The notes under the pieces were generated by a model that saw only the letters and a program-made list of their open reading frames with translations, was not told the origin of the DNA and ran no database searches. From Avimonoglobus sp965151315 (GTDB lineage Bacteria; Bacillota; Clostridia; UBA1381), in assembly GCA_965151315.1 (NCBI GenBank), contig CBCTZG010000013.1:1-44436 (forward strand): a stretch of 44,436 nucleotides of DNA, read 5' to 3'. Numbering within the stretch: position 1 is the stretch's first letter; each line of letters begins with the position of its first letter. Of the stretch, positions 1 through 7,391 are shown piece by piece. The position numbers and the translations under genes are program-made.

Positions 1-54
1 TAATAGCCCCTTATAGGGGCTGTGCAAACCACCAGTTTACTGGTGGTTATGATT
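1..54. repeat. 54-bp two-hairpin repeat, left copy (inverted to 44382-44435)
   Basis: These 54 bases are the exact reverse complement of 44382-44435. They contain two hairpins: AGCCCC/GGGGCT (5-10 with 16-21, loop TTATA) and AACCACCAG/CTGGTGGTT (27-35 with 40-48, loop TTTA). Subterminal hairpins without classical terminal inverted repeats are typical of IS200/IS605-family ends, so I infer an element end whose body lies outside the window. The tyrS stop codon (47-49) falls inside the second hairpin. The hairpins may also act as the 3' end of the tyrS transcript. It could instead be a REP-like intergenic repeat. The identity is directly visible; the family is inference. Confidence 0.75.
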
Positions 55-1276
55 TTAAAACAATTTTATGGAAAACCTTTTTCCCTTTTTTCACGATCAT
101 GCCGTCGGTGAACATGCCGGCCTCTACCGCCATGTTAGGATCCATCACCTTTTCCCCATTGACAGTCAGACCGTTCTGCTGTACCAGCCGGCGGCCCTCC
201 GCCTTAGACGGGATCAGGCCTACAGCAACCAGAATATCCAGGATGCCTTTACCCTTGATCTCCTCCGCGGACAGTTCTGACGTGGGCATATCGGTGCTGA
301 CACCGCCGCCCATAAAAATTTCCTCCGCGGCCTTCTGGGCCTTTTCAGCCTCTTCCTGACCGTGTACCAGCTTGGTGACCTCGTAGGCCAGCCGCTTTTT
401 CGCCTGGTTTAATTCCTTTCCTTCCCATTTCTCCATCTCCCGGATCTCTTCCATAGGGACAAACGTGATCAGCTTCAGACAATTGATAACATCAGCGTCC
501 TGGACGTTCACCCAATACTGGTAGAAGTCATATGGCTTGCACTTTTCCGGATCCAGCCACAGGGCGCCCTTAGCAGTCTTCCCCATCTTGATCCCCTCCG
601 AGGTGGTCAGCAGGGTGAAGGTCATGCCATAGACCTGGGTCTGATCCTTCCTGCGGCACAGGTCAATGCCTGCCAGAATATTGGACCACTGATCGTCGCC
701 GCCCAGCTCGATTTTACAGCCGTATTTCCGATTTAACATCAAAAAGTCATAGGCCTGCATCAGCATATAATTAAACTCCAAAAAGGACAGGCCCTTCTCC
801 AGCCGCTTTTTGAAGCACTCCGCCGTCAGCATCTTGTTGACGGAAAAGCAGGTGCCGATCTCCCGGAGGAAATCAATATAGTTTAAATCCAGAAGCCAGT
901 CAGCGTTGTTCACCATAACTGCTTTATCGTCCGAGGAAAAATCGATCAGGGTGCTCAGTTGCTTTTTAAAGCGTTCGCAGTTATGCTGGATTATTTCTGT
1001 GGTCATCATCTGGCGCAGATCCGTACGGCCGCTGGGGTCGCCGATATGGCCCGTTCCGCCGCCAACCAGCGCGATGGGCCGGTGGCCGGCGTCCTGCATG
1101 TGCTTCATAACGATCATTTGCAGAAAATGCCCAACGTGCAGGCTGTCTGCCGTAGGATCAAACCCAATATAGAAGGTGACCTTTTCCCGGCCTAAAAGTT
1201 CCCGGATCTCCTCCTCATGGGTCACCTGGGCGATCAGCCCACGTTCCTTTAAAATGTCGTATACATTTGCACTCAT
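47..1276 (-). CDS. tyrS: Tyrosyl-tRNA synthetase
   Basis: Charges tRNA-Tyr with tyrosine in the cytoplasm; class Ic synthetase of 409 aa. The class I signature appears as HVGH (residues 47-50) and a KMSKS-type loop as KMGKT (230-234). GGDDQWSN, part of the family's active-site region, is at about 192-199, and an S4 RNA-binding domain fills the C-terminus (about 345-405). I start at the ATG at 1276; a TTG one codon earlier is possible, but AAGGAAGGGG is best spaced for the ATG. It follows the oadA-like gene by 15 nt, so it looks co-transcribed with the decarboxylase operon, and there is no room for a T-box leader. The last codon (Ser) and the TAA stop come from the terminal repeat, which suggests the 3' end was rewritten by insertion without harming the protein. 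Confidence 0.95.
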   Translation of the reverse strand: MSANVYDILKERGLIAQVTHEEEIRELLGREKVTFYIGFDPTADSLHVGHFLQMIVMKHMQDAGHRPIALVGGGTGHIGDPSGRTDLRQMMTTEIIQHNCERFKKQLSTLIDFSSDDKAVMVNNADWLLDLNYIDFLREIGTCFSVNKMLTAECFKKRLEKGLSFLEFNYMLMQAYDFLMLNRKYGCKIELGGDDQWSNILAGIDLCRRKDQTQVYGMTFTLLTTSEGIKMGKTAKGALWLDPEKCKPYDFYQYWVNVQDADVINCLKLITFVPMEEIREMEKWEGKELNQAKKRLAYEVTKLVHGQEEAEKAQKAAEEIFMGGGVSTDMPTSELSAEEIKGKGILDILVAVGLIPSKAEGRRLVQQNGLTVNGEKVMDPNMAVEAGMFTDGMIVKKGKKVFHKIVLKS

Positions 1277-1291
1277 CAATCTACCCCTTCC

Positions 1292-2698
1292 TTAAATCGG
1301 ATGCGTCATATCCTCCCGGTTCACCATATCAGGATCAATTTTATATTTCTGTGCCTGCCGGTATTCAAAGAACTTGGTCGCCACCTGGTCAAACAGCGCG
1401 TAGCTCAGCACATCCTCGTCCTGCTCAATCCACTGGGCGCACTTTTTCCGCAGAGTGTCCAGCTCAGGCGCGATTTTATCCGCCGGCCGGCAGGTGATCC
1501 TCTCCTCGTCGCCGATAATTTTCTTTACAATTTCCGGTGCAATCTCTACCGGTGTTTTCCCATATTCGCCCCGGACAATGCCCTTGGTTTCCTTGGTGAT
1601 CATCTTATACCGCTCGCCCATCAGCACATTCAGCACAGCCTGCGTCCCGACAATCTGACTGGAAGGCGTTACCAGCGGCGGATAACCTAAATCCGCCCGG
1701 ACACGGGGCACCTCTTTGAGCACCTCGTCCAGTTTATCCTCCTTGCCCTGCTGCTTCAGCTGGGAAACCAGGTTGGAAAGCATGCCCCCGGGTACCTGAT
1801 ACAACAAGGTATTGACATCTACGCCCATAACCTTGGGGTTCATCAGACCGCTTTTTAAATATTCTTCCCGGAGCGGCTTAAAGTATTCCGCGATTTCCGT
1901 CAGCTTCTGCAGATCATACCCAGTGTCATAGGGTGTGCCCTGCAATGTGGCTACCAGCGGCTCTGTCGGCGGCTGGCTGGTCCCCATCGCCATGGGGGAG
2001 ATCGCACAGTCTACAACGTCTACCCCGGCCTCGATGGCCTTCAAATACGTCATAGAAGCCACGCCGCTGGTGTAGTGAGTATGCAGCTGGATCGGGATCT
2101 TTACGGTTTCCTTCATGGCCTTCACCAGGTCGTAGGCTGTATACGGCAGCAGCAGTCCCGCCATATCCTTGATACAGATCGAGTCTGCGCCCATTTCCTC
2201 TAATTCTTTGCCCAGCTTGACAAAACTTTCAATATTATGCACCGGGCTGATAGTATAGCATACCGTAGCCTGTACATGGCCTTTTTCTTTTTTACAAGCG
2301 TTAATGGCACACTTTAAATTCCGCACGTCGTTCAGCGCGTCAAAAATCCGTAGGATATCAATGCCGTTGGCGATGGATTTCTGTACGAAATACTCCACCA
2401 CGTCGTCCGCATAGTGCCGGTAACCCAGTACATTCTGTCCCCGGAACAGCATCTGCAGCGGGGTCTTTTTCGCTTTATCCTTAATTTTCCGGAGCCGCTC
2501 CCAGGGATCCTCGTTCAAAAACCGCAGGCACGCGTCAAAGGTCGCGCCGCCCCAGGCTTCCAAAGAATGATACCCGATTTCATCCATCTTCTCTACAATG
2601 GGCAGGATCTGCTCTGTAGTCATCCTGGTGGCGATCAGGGACTGATGCGCGTCACGCAGGACGGTTTCGGTAATTTTTACCGGTTTAGCCTTTGCCAT
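1292..2698 (-). CDS. oadA: Oxaloacetate decarboxylase alpha-like carboxyltransferase (5S type, no biotin domain)
   Basis: Carboxyltransferase that moves the carboxyl group between oxaloacetate/pyruvate and biotin. The 468 aa comprise a TIM barrel (about 1-300) with the metal and active-site set: Asp16 in RDAHQS, Lys177 in CIKDMAG (the carbamylated lysine of the family) and the HTH pair His206/His208, followed by a PYC_OADA domain to the end. Classical OadA is near 590 aa because it ends in a biotinyl domain; that is missing here, and the carrier is a separate gene at 4032-4427. The start has AAGGAG seven bases upstream. No biotin carboxylase gene is nearby, which argues against pyruvate carboxylase. 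It lies 34 nt after the Na+ pump gene. Substrate choice (oxaloacetate or transcarboxylation with pyruvate) is inference. Confidence 0.88.
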   Translation of the reverse strand: MAKAKPVKITETVLRDAHQSLIATRMTTEQILPIVEKMDEIGYHSLEAWGGATFDACLRFLNEDPWERLRKIKDKAKKTPLQMLFRGQNVLGYRHYADDVVEYFVQKSIANGIDILRIFDALNDVRNLKCAINACKKEKGHVQATVCYTISPVHNIESFVKLGKELEEMGADSICIKDMAGLLLPYTAYDLVKAMKETVKIPIQLHTHYTSGVASMTYLKAIEAGVDVVDCAISPMAMGTSQPPTEPLVATLQGTPYDTGYDLQKLTEIAEYFKPLREEYLKSGLMNPKVMGVDVNTLLYQVPGGMLSNLVSQLKQQGKEDKLDEVLKEVPRVRADLGYPPLVTPSSQIVGTQAVLNVLMGERYKMITKETKGIVRGEYGKTPVEIAPEIVKKIIGDEERITCRPADKIAPELDTLRKKCAQWIEQDEDVLSYALFDQVATKFFEYRQAQKYKIDPDMVNREDMTHPI

Positions 2699-2732
2699 CT
2701 ATTTTCACTCCTTTTATATCTAACATCACTCA

Positions 2733-3995
2733 TCAAGCAAACATGGACAGGAACACACCCGCCGCAACCGCCGAGCCGATAACACCAGCCACATTGGGGC
2801 CCATCGCGTGCATCAGCAAGAAGTTTGAGGGATTTTCCTTCTGCCCAACTACCTGGGATACACGAGCCGCCATCGGAACCGCCGAAACGCCGGCGGAACC
2901 AATCAAGGGGTTAACCTTGCCGCCAGTCAGCTTGCACATTACATTGCCTAAGAACAAACCGCCGACTGTGGAGAAGCAGAACGCGATCAGACCCAGCAGG
3001 ATAATACCCAGGGTCTCCGTATTCAAAAAGCTCTGGGCCGTCGCCGTGGCGCCTACCGTTACACCCAGGAAAATCGTGATGATATTCATCAATTCATTCT
3101 CAGCGGTCTTTGCCAAACGTTCAATGACACCGGATTCCCTGGCTAGGTTTCCTAACATCAGCATACCCACCAAGGATACCGCGTCGGGTACAATCAGGGC
3201 GACCACAATGGTTACCACAATGGGGAATATAATCTTTTCCGTTTTGCTCACCGGCCGCAGCTGTTCCATAACAATACTCCGGGTTTCCTTCGTGGTCATC
3301 AGCTTCATAATCGGCGGCTGGATGACTGGGATCAGCGCCATATAGGAATACGCTGCGATGGCAATTGCCGGCAGGAGCGCCGGGGCCAGGGTTTTTGTTA
3401 CATAAATGGCCGTCGGGCCGTCGGCGCCGCCGATAATACCAATGGACGCCGCTTCGTTTACGCCGAAATTGATTCCAGGGATCAACGCCCCAAGCACAAG
3501 CGCGCCGATAAAGGTGAAGAATACACCGAACTGGGCCGCAGCTCCCAGCAGAATACTCTTCGGGTTTGCGATCAACGGGCCAAAGTCCGTCATAACGCCG
3601 ATGCCCAAAAAGATCAGCGGCGGATAAATACCCAGCTTTACGCCTAAATACAATAGATCCAAAAGCCCGCCTTCCGATACGATCCGCTGGATATCAATAT
3701 GCTGTCCATCAATCATATAAGCAGGGTCCGTAAAAAATTCCGTATGCATCATAATCGCGCCGGAATTCGCGAACATGGGCAGGTTTGTCAAGAGCATCCC
3801 AAAGGCGATGGGCAGGAGCAGCAGCGGCTCGAATTTCTTGACGATCGCCAGATACAGAAGCACACAGGCAATCAGGATCATCAGCGGCGTCCCGATGACC
3901 TGCAGAAGATTGCCGGAAGCAGCCGCCTCCTGCATCTGGCTGATCATAGCCGCGATGCCAGTGCTCTGCAAAAAGTCTATAAAGCTTTGTAACAC
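2733..3995 (-). CDS. oadB: Na+-translocating decarboxylase beta subunit (membrane pump)
   Basis: Integral membrane subunit that decarboxylates carboxybiotin and exports Na+; family OadB/MmdB/GcdB. The 420 aa are strongly hydrophobic with many transmembrane segments. The N-terminal KKFEPLLLLPIAFG (about 53-66) and the GGADGPT motif (189-195), whose Asp belongs to the Na+/H+ pathway in characterised homologues, are both present. The start is a GTG (3995): no in-frame ATG lies close upstream and the N-terminus then matches family length. It sits between the biotin carrier (36 nt upstream) and the oadA-like gene. It cannot be assigned to oxaloacetate or methylmalonyl-CoA decarboxylase alone, because the operon encodes both kinds of carboxyltransferase. 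Confidence 0.92.
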   Translation of the reverse strand: MLQSFIDFLQSTGIAAMISQMQEAAASGNLLQVIGTPLMILIACVLLYLAIVKKFEPLLLLPIAFGMLLTNLPMFANSGAIMMHTEFFTDPAYMIDGQHIDIQRIVSEGGLLDLLYLGVKLGIYPPLIFLGIGVMTDFGPLIANPKSILLGAAAQFGVFFTFIGALVLGALIPGINFGVNEAASIGIIGGADGPTAIYVTKTLAPALLPAIAIAAYSYMALIPVIQPPIMKLMTTKETRSIVMEQLRPVSKTEKIIFPIVVTIVVALIVPDAVSLVGMLMLGNLARESGVIERLAKTAENELMNIITIFLGVTVGATATAQSFLNTETLGIILLGLIAFCFSTVGGLFLGNVMCKLTGGKVNPLIGSAGVSAVPMAARVSQVVGQKENPSNFLLMHAMGPNVAGVIGSAVAAGVFLSMFA

Positions 3996-4031
3996 GATTT
4001 GTCACCACTTTCTGTCAAATTTGACTGGGAA

Positions 4032-4427
4032 TCAGGAAATAGAAATTAACACGTCGCCGCTGTTAACCGCGTCGCCGGCAGAAACAGACACGCCGGAAAC
4101 CGTCCCGTCTGTCCCCGCAAAAATTTCATTTTCCATCTTCATGGCTTCTAAAATCGCGATCAAATCGCCATTTTTAACTGTATCGCCAACGTTCACTTTT
4201 ACCGATACGATTGTACCCGGCATAGGCGCTGTTACCTGCGTGGCGCCTGCTACCGGCGCGGATTTTTTCGGTGCGGGTGCAGCAGCCGGAGCCGGCGCCG
4301 GAGCTGCCTTCGGTGCAGGCGCTGCCGCCTGTACAGGGGCCGCCGGGGCAGCAGTTACCGCGCCGCCAACCTCTTCTACATCGACTTCATATGTTTTCCC
4401 GTTTACAGTAATATTGAATTTTCTCAT
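4032..4427 (-). CDS. mmdC: Biotin carboxyl carrier protein of the decarboxylase (gamma/1.3S type)
   Basis: Carries the carboxyl group on biotin between the carboxyltransferases and the membrane pump. The 131-aa protein starts at the ATG at 4427, behind AAGGAG with 7-nt spacing; an upstream in-frame start at 4448 lacks this. It has a short N-terminal segment (1-25), an Ala/Pro-rich flexible linker (about 28-55) and a biotinyl domain with EAMKMEN, where Lys97 is the expected biotinylation site. It is followed by the pump gene and preceded by the OadG-like gene. The linker looks like a repeat at DNA level but is simply Ala-Pro coding. It may be shared by two carboxyltransferases. Confidence 0.93.
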   Translation of the reverse strand: MRKFNITVNGKTYEVDVEEVGGAVTAAPAAPVQAAAPAPKAAPAPAPAAAPAPKKSAPVAGATQVTAPMPGTIVSVKVNVGDTVKNGDLIAILEAMKMENEIFAGTDGTVSGVSVSAGDAVNSGDVLISIS

Positions 4428-4467
4428 CTTGAAACTCCTTTCTGTCATTCACGCACATACCCGGCTC

Positions 4468-4833
4468 TTAATACCGGCTGTTGATCGTTTCCTGCAGGCC
4501 CGCCCTGTTCCAGGCCGGCGCTTGATTCCCTACCCTGCGGTAGGATTTGATCCGCAGGTTATAGGTAGAGGTATTCAGGCTTGCCGCCACCGCCGCGGTC
4601 AGCACGGCGATCAGCTCCTCGTCGTCCGCCGCCGGCTGCGTCTTCACAGGCGCAGGCGCGGGGACAGGCGCTGGCTGGGCAGGCGCAGGCGCCGTCTTTT
4701 TAGCCGGCTCCTGATAAAACACCTTTTTCATTAAGATCAAAACTGCCATCAGGATCGCCAAAACAGCAAATACGATCACCATGCCGAGAACCGTTGTCAG
4801 CAAACCTGTAGACAGTGCTTCTCCCAAACTCAT
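4468..4833 (-). CDS. OadG/MmdD-like small membrane subunit of the decarboxylase
   Basis: Small assembly subunit of Na+-pump decarboxylases. The 121 aa contain one N-terminal membrane helix (about 8-33, LLTTVLGMVIVFAVLAILM), then a Pro/Ala/Lys linker (about 40-68), then a C-terminal segment of about 50 aa (EELIAVLTAAVAASL...) typical of longer OadG-family proteins in Firmicutes. In characterised enzymes this subunit stabilises the complex and tethers the carboxyltransferase to the membrane. The start is uncertain: the ATG at 4833 has AAAGGA 11 nt upstream, whereas a TTG at 4839 has 5-nt spacing. It lies between mmdA and the carrier gene, as expected for this complex. Confidence 0.82.
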   Translation of the reverse strand: MSLGEALSTGLLTTVLGMVIVFAVLAILMAVLILMKKVFYQEPAKKTAPAPAQPAPVPAPAPVKTQPAADDEELIAVLTAAVAASLNTSTYNLRIKSYRRVGNQAPAWNRAGLQETINSRY

Positions 4834-4869
4834 TTTCAAACCATTCCTTTCTATCCTGGAATCAGATGA

Positions 4870-6420
4870 TTAAACCGGAATGTTTCCGTGCTTCTTTGCC
4901 GGTCTTGTTTCCCGCTTCGACGCCAGCATTTCCAACGCGGCAATAATCCGGGGCCTTGTAGAATCCGGCTCGATTACGTCGTCTACATAGCCGTATTTGG
5001 CCGCTTCGTAAGGATTAGCGAACTTTTCCCGGTACTCTTCGATCTTCTCCTGCCGGGTGGTAATGGGATCGTCACTGGCGGCAATTTCTTTCTTGAAAAT
5101 AATATTTGCCGCGCCGTCCGGGCCCATGACAGCGATTTCCGCAGTGGGCCAGGCAAATACAGCGTCTGCTCCCAAATGCTTGGAGTTCATGGCGATATAC
5201 GCACCGCCGTAAGCCTTGCGGACAATGACATTCACTTTGGGCACCGTCGCTTCTGAAAACGCATACAGAAGCTTTGCGCCGTGACGGATGATCCCGTTAT
5301 GCTCCTGCTCAACCCCCGGGAAATACCCCGGCACATCCGTCAGGGTCACCAGCGGGATATTAAAGCTGTCGCAGAACCGGACGAACCGGGCCGCCTTATC
5401 TGAAGAATCCACATCTAAGGAACCGGCCATGACCTTGGGCTGGTTCGCCACGATCCCCACTGTGGACCCGTTCATCCGTGCAAAACCTACAATAATATTT
5501 TGCGCAAAGCCTTCTAAAACCTCGAAAAAGTCAGCGTCGTCTACGATCTCCCGGATCACATCCTTCATGTCATAAGCTTTATTGGCCTCATCCGGAACAA
5601 TCGTCGTCAGCTTTTCTGACAGGCGATTGATTTCATCCCCAGGGGCAATATATGGTGCCTCCTCCAGATTATTAGCAGGCAGATAGGACAAAAGCTTTTT
5701 GATTTTTTCAATGCATTCCTGCTCATTTTCCGCTTTGAAATGCGCTACACCGCTTTTTTCTGCATGGGTGTGGGCACCGCCCAGCTCCTCAGAGGTCACG
5801 TCCTCGCCAGTGACAGACTTGATCACCTGGGGGCCGGTAATGAACATCTGGCTTGTTTTCTCTACCATGAATACAAAGTCGGTAATGGCCGGGGAATATA
5901 CCGCCCCGCCGGCACAAGGGCCCATGATCACAGAAATCTGCGGGACCACACCGGAGCTCATAGTGTTCCGATAGAAAATATCCCCAAAGCCGGCTAAAGC
6001 GTTAATCCCCTCCTGAATCCGGGCGCCGCCGGAGTCATTCATGCCAATGATCGGCGCGCCCATTTTCATGGCCATATCCATGACCTTGCAGATTTTCTTC
6101 GCATGCATCTCGCCTAAGGAGCCGCCGATTACGGTAAAGTCCTGGGCATATACATACACCAGCCGGCCGTCTACCGTGCCGTAGCCGGTAACGACGCCTT
6201 CGCCCGGCGCTTCGGTATCCGCCATGTTAAACTCCGTGCAGCGGTGCTTCACAAACGCGTCTAATTCCACAAAGCTGCCTTCATCCAGCAACGCGAGGAT
6301 CCGTTCCCGGGCGGTCATCTTTTTGGCTTCGTGCTGTTTTTTGATCTTTGCTTCACCGCCGCCCTGCTCTATCGCGGCTCTGCGGCTTTGCAAATCGGTA
6401 AGCTTGTCAACTGTTCCCAT
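4870..6420 (-). CDS. mmdA: Methylmalonyl-CoA decarboxylase alpha-like / acyl-CoA carboxyltransferase (12S type)
   Basis: Carboxyltransferase with the crotonase-like double domain, transferring carboxyl between an acyl-CoA (family: methylmalonyl-CoA, propionyl-CoA or similar) and biotin. Length 516 aa is standard. The oxyanion-hole glycines appear as DSGGARIQEG in the N-terminal half and YGGAYIAM in the C-terminal half. It is the first gene of the operon, with GGAGG 8 nt before the ATG and a sigma-A promoter about 60-90 nt upstream. The oadG, biotin carrier, oadB order after it is that of Na+-pumping methylmalonyl-CoA decarboxylase. There is no mutase or epimerase gene in the window, so the acyl-CoA source is not visible. 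Confidence 0.92.
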   Translation of the reverse strand: MGTVDKLTDLQSRRAAIEQGGGEAKIKKQHEAKKMTARERILALLDEGSFVELDAFVKHRCTEFNMADTEAPGEGVVTGYGTVDGRLVYVYAQDFTVIGGSLGEMHAKKICKVMDMAMKMGAPIIGMNDSGGARIQEGINALAGFGDIFYRNTMSSGVVPQISVIMGPCAGGAVYSPAITDFVFMVEKTSQMFITGPQVIKSVTGEDVTSEELGGAHTHAEKSGVAHFKAENEQECIEKIKKLLSYLPANNLEEAPYIAPGDEINRLSEKLTTIVPDEANKAYDMKDVIREIVDDADFFEVLEGFAQNIIVGFARMNGSTVGIVANQPKVMAGSLDVDSSDKAARFVRFCDSFNIPLVTLTDVPGYFPGVEQEHNGIIRHGAKLLYAFSEATVPKVNVIVRKAYGGAYIAMNSKHLGADAVFAWPTAEIAVMGPDGAANIIFKKEIAASDDPITTRQEKIEEYREKFANPYEAAKYGYVDDVIEPDSTRPRIIAALEMLASKRETRPAKKHGNIPV

Positions 6421-6481
6421 TGTTCTACCTCCATATATTTTCTATTACTTTGGCAATAAATTCAATTTTTCCTCAGTTTAC

Positions 6482-6510
6482 ATTTTACCCCAACCCCAGG
6501 ATTTTTGCAA
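6482..6510 (-). promoter_or_regulatory. Sigma-A promoter of the decarboxylase-tyrS operon
   Basis: On the minus strand, a -35 TTGCAA (6505-6510) and a -10 TAAAAT (6482-6487) are separated by exactly 17 bp, 61 nt before the mmdA start codon. It lies after the rluB terminator, so the operon has its own promoter. No operator is obvious. Confidence 0.7.
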
Positions 6511-6542
6511 CTATTTTTGTTAAATTTTTGCCAATTTCCTCA

Positions 6543-6574
6543 TAAAAAAAACATCCCCGGCCAGGGATGTTTTT
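6543..6574 (-). terminator. Rho-independent terminator of rluB
   Basis: Minus-strand hairpin with stem AAAACATCCC / GGGATGTTTT around a short GC-rich loop, followed by a run of T. It lies about 30 nt after the rluB stop codon and before the decarboxylase promoter. Confidence 0.85.
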
Positions 6575-6602
6575 GTGAAGCTTGTACAAAGGTAAAATTT
6601 AT

Positions 6603-7328
6603 TTATAAATGCATTAAATAGTTGATCTCATGACTGGTGAGATACCGCCACCGGCCCAAGGGCAGATTGCCGATTTCCACCTTGCCGATACTGACCCGCC
6701 GCAGTTCTGCAACGGTGCAGCCGATGGCCTCCGCCATCTTCCGCACCTGCCGGTTATGACCTTCATGGATCGTGATTTTCAGTACGTTTTTGCCTGGTTC
6801 TCCTTCTAAAAGCTCTATCTTAGCCGGCGCCGTTTTAAAACCGTCGATCCGCACCCCCCGGCGCAATGCGTTCAGCCCCCCCACGCTGAGGGCTCCCTTG
6901 ACAACAGCTATATACGTCTTTTCCACCTGGAATTTGGGATGTGTCACCCGATAGGTGAAATCACCATCATTGGTCAGAAGCAGGAGCCCCTCTGTTTCAT
7001 AGTCCAACCGGCCTACGGGAAAAATCCGGGAATGGATCTCCCCCCGCAGCAAATCCACCACGGTAGGCCGCTCAAACGGATCCCGCACTGTAGACACATA
7101 GCCGGCAGGCTTATTCAGCATAATGTAATATTTTTTCCGCACAGGATGAATTTCCTGGCCGGCCACCGTCACCCGGTCGGCGCCAACCTCTACCTTAACC
7201 CCCTGCTCACGGACAGTCTGACCGTTAACCTGCACCTCTCCCCGGCCGATTATTTCCTCGGCGCCCCGCCGGGACGCCACACCGCACATCGCCATGTACT
7301 TTTGCAGCCGAACAATTTCTCCCATCAT
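6603..7328 (-). CDS. rluB: RsuA/RluB-family rRNA pseudouridine synthase
   Basis: Converts a uridine in rRNA to pseudouridine. The 241 aa have an N-terminal S4 domain (about 6-55, LQKYMAMCGVASRRGAEE) and a catalytic domain with GRLDYETEGLLLLTNDG, where the Asp of RLD is the catalytic residue in the family, and a C-terminal HEGHNRQVRKM motif. In Firmicutes this RsuA/RluB type modifies 23S rRNA, but the site cannot be read from sequence. It has its own promoter (7359-7387) and terminator. Two adjacent ATGs start the frame; the second (7325) has slightly better spacing to GGGG. Confidence 0.9.
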   Translation of the reverse strand: MMGEIVRLQKYMAMCGVASRRGAEEIIGRGEVQVNGQTVREQGVKVEVGADRVTVAGQEIHPVRKKYYIMLNKPAGYVSTVRDPFERPTVVDLLRGEIHSRIFPVGRLDYETEGLLLLTNDGDFTYRVTHPKFQVEKTYIAVVKGALSVGGLNALRRGVRIDGFKTAPAKIELLEGEPGKNVLKITIHEGHNRQVRKMAEAIGCTVAELRRVSIGKVEIGNLPLGRWRYLTSHEINYLMHL

Positions 7329-7358
7329 GTTCCCCGTCTTTCTTTCGTAGTTTCTTTT

Positions 7359-7387
7359 ATTATACCTAAAAAAGCGCCGCTTGGCAA
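7359..7387 (-). promoter_or_regulatory. Sigma-A promoter of rluB
   Basis: Minus strand: -35 TTGCCA (7382-7387), 17-bp spacer, perfect -10 TATAAT (7359-7364), 30 nt before the first rluB ATG. The -35 box lies just after the upstream carboxypeptidase stop codon (7392). Confidence 0.75.
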
Positions 7388-7391
7388 GCCT

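Noticed and set aside
1277..1291. T-box or tyrosine-responsive leader before tyrS
   Set aside because: Only 15 nt are available, all taken by the ribosome-binding site region.
1292..2698. Pyruvate carboxylase subunit B
   Set aside because: No biotin carboxylase gene is adjacent and the operon encodes the OadB pump and OadG-like subunit, which indicate decarboxylation or transcarboxylation.
4256..4345. Tandem DNA repeat
   Set aside because: The repetitive look comes from the Ala/Pro linker of the biotin carrier, not from a nucleotide repeat unit.
3775..4734. Long plus-strand open frame opposite the biotin carrier and OadG-like genes
   Set aside because: It is the antisense of Ala/Pro-rich coding sequence, gives a low-complexity product, and has no family similarity.
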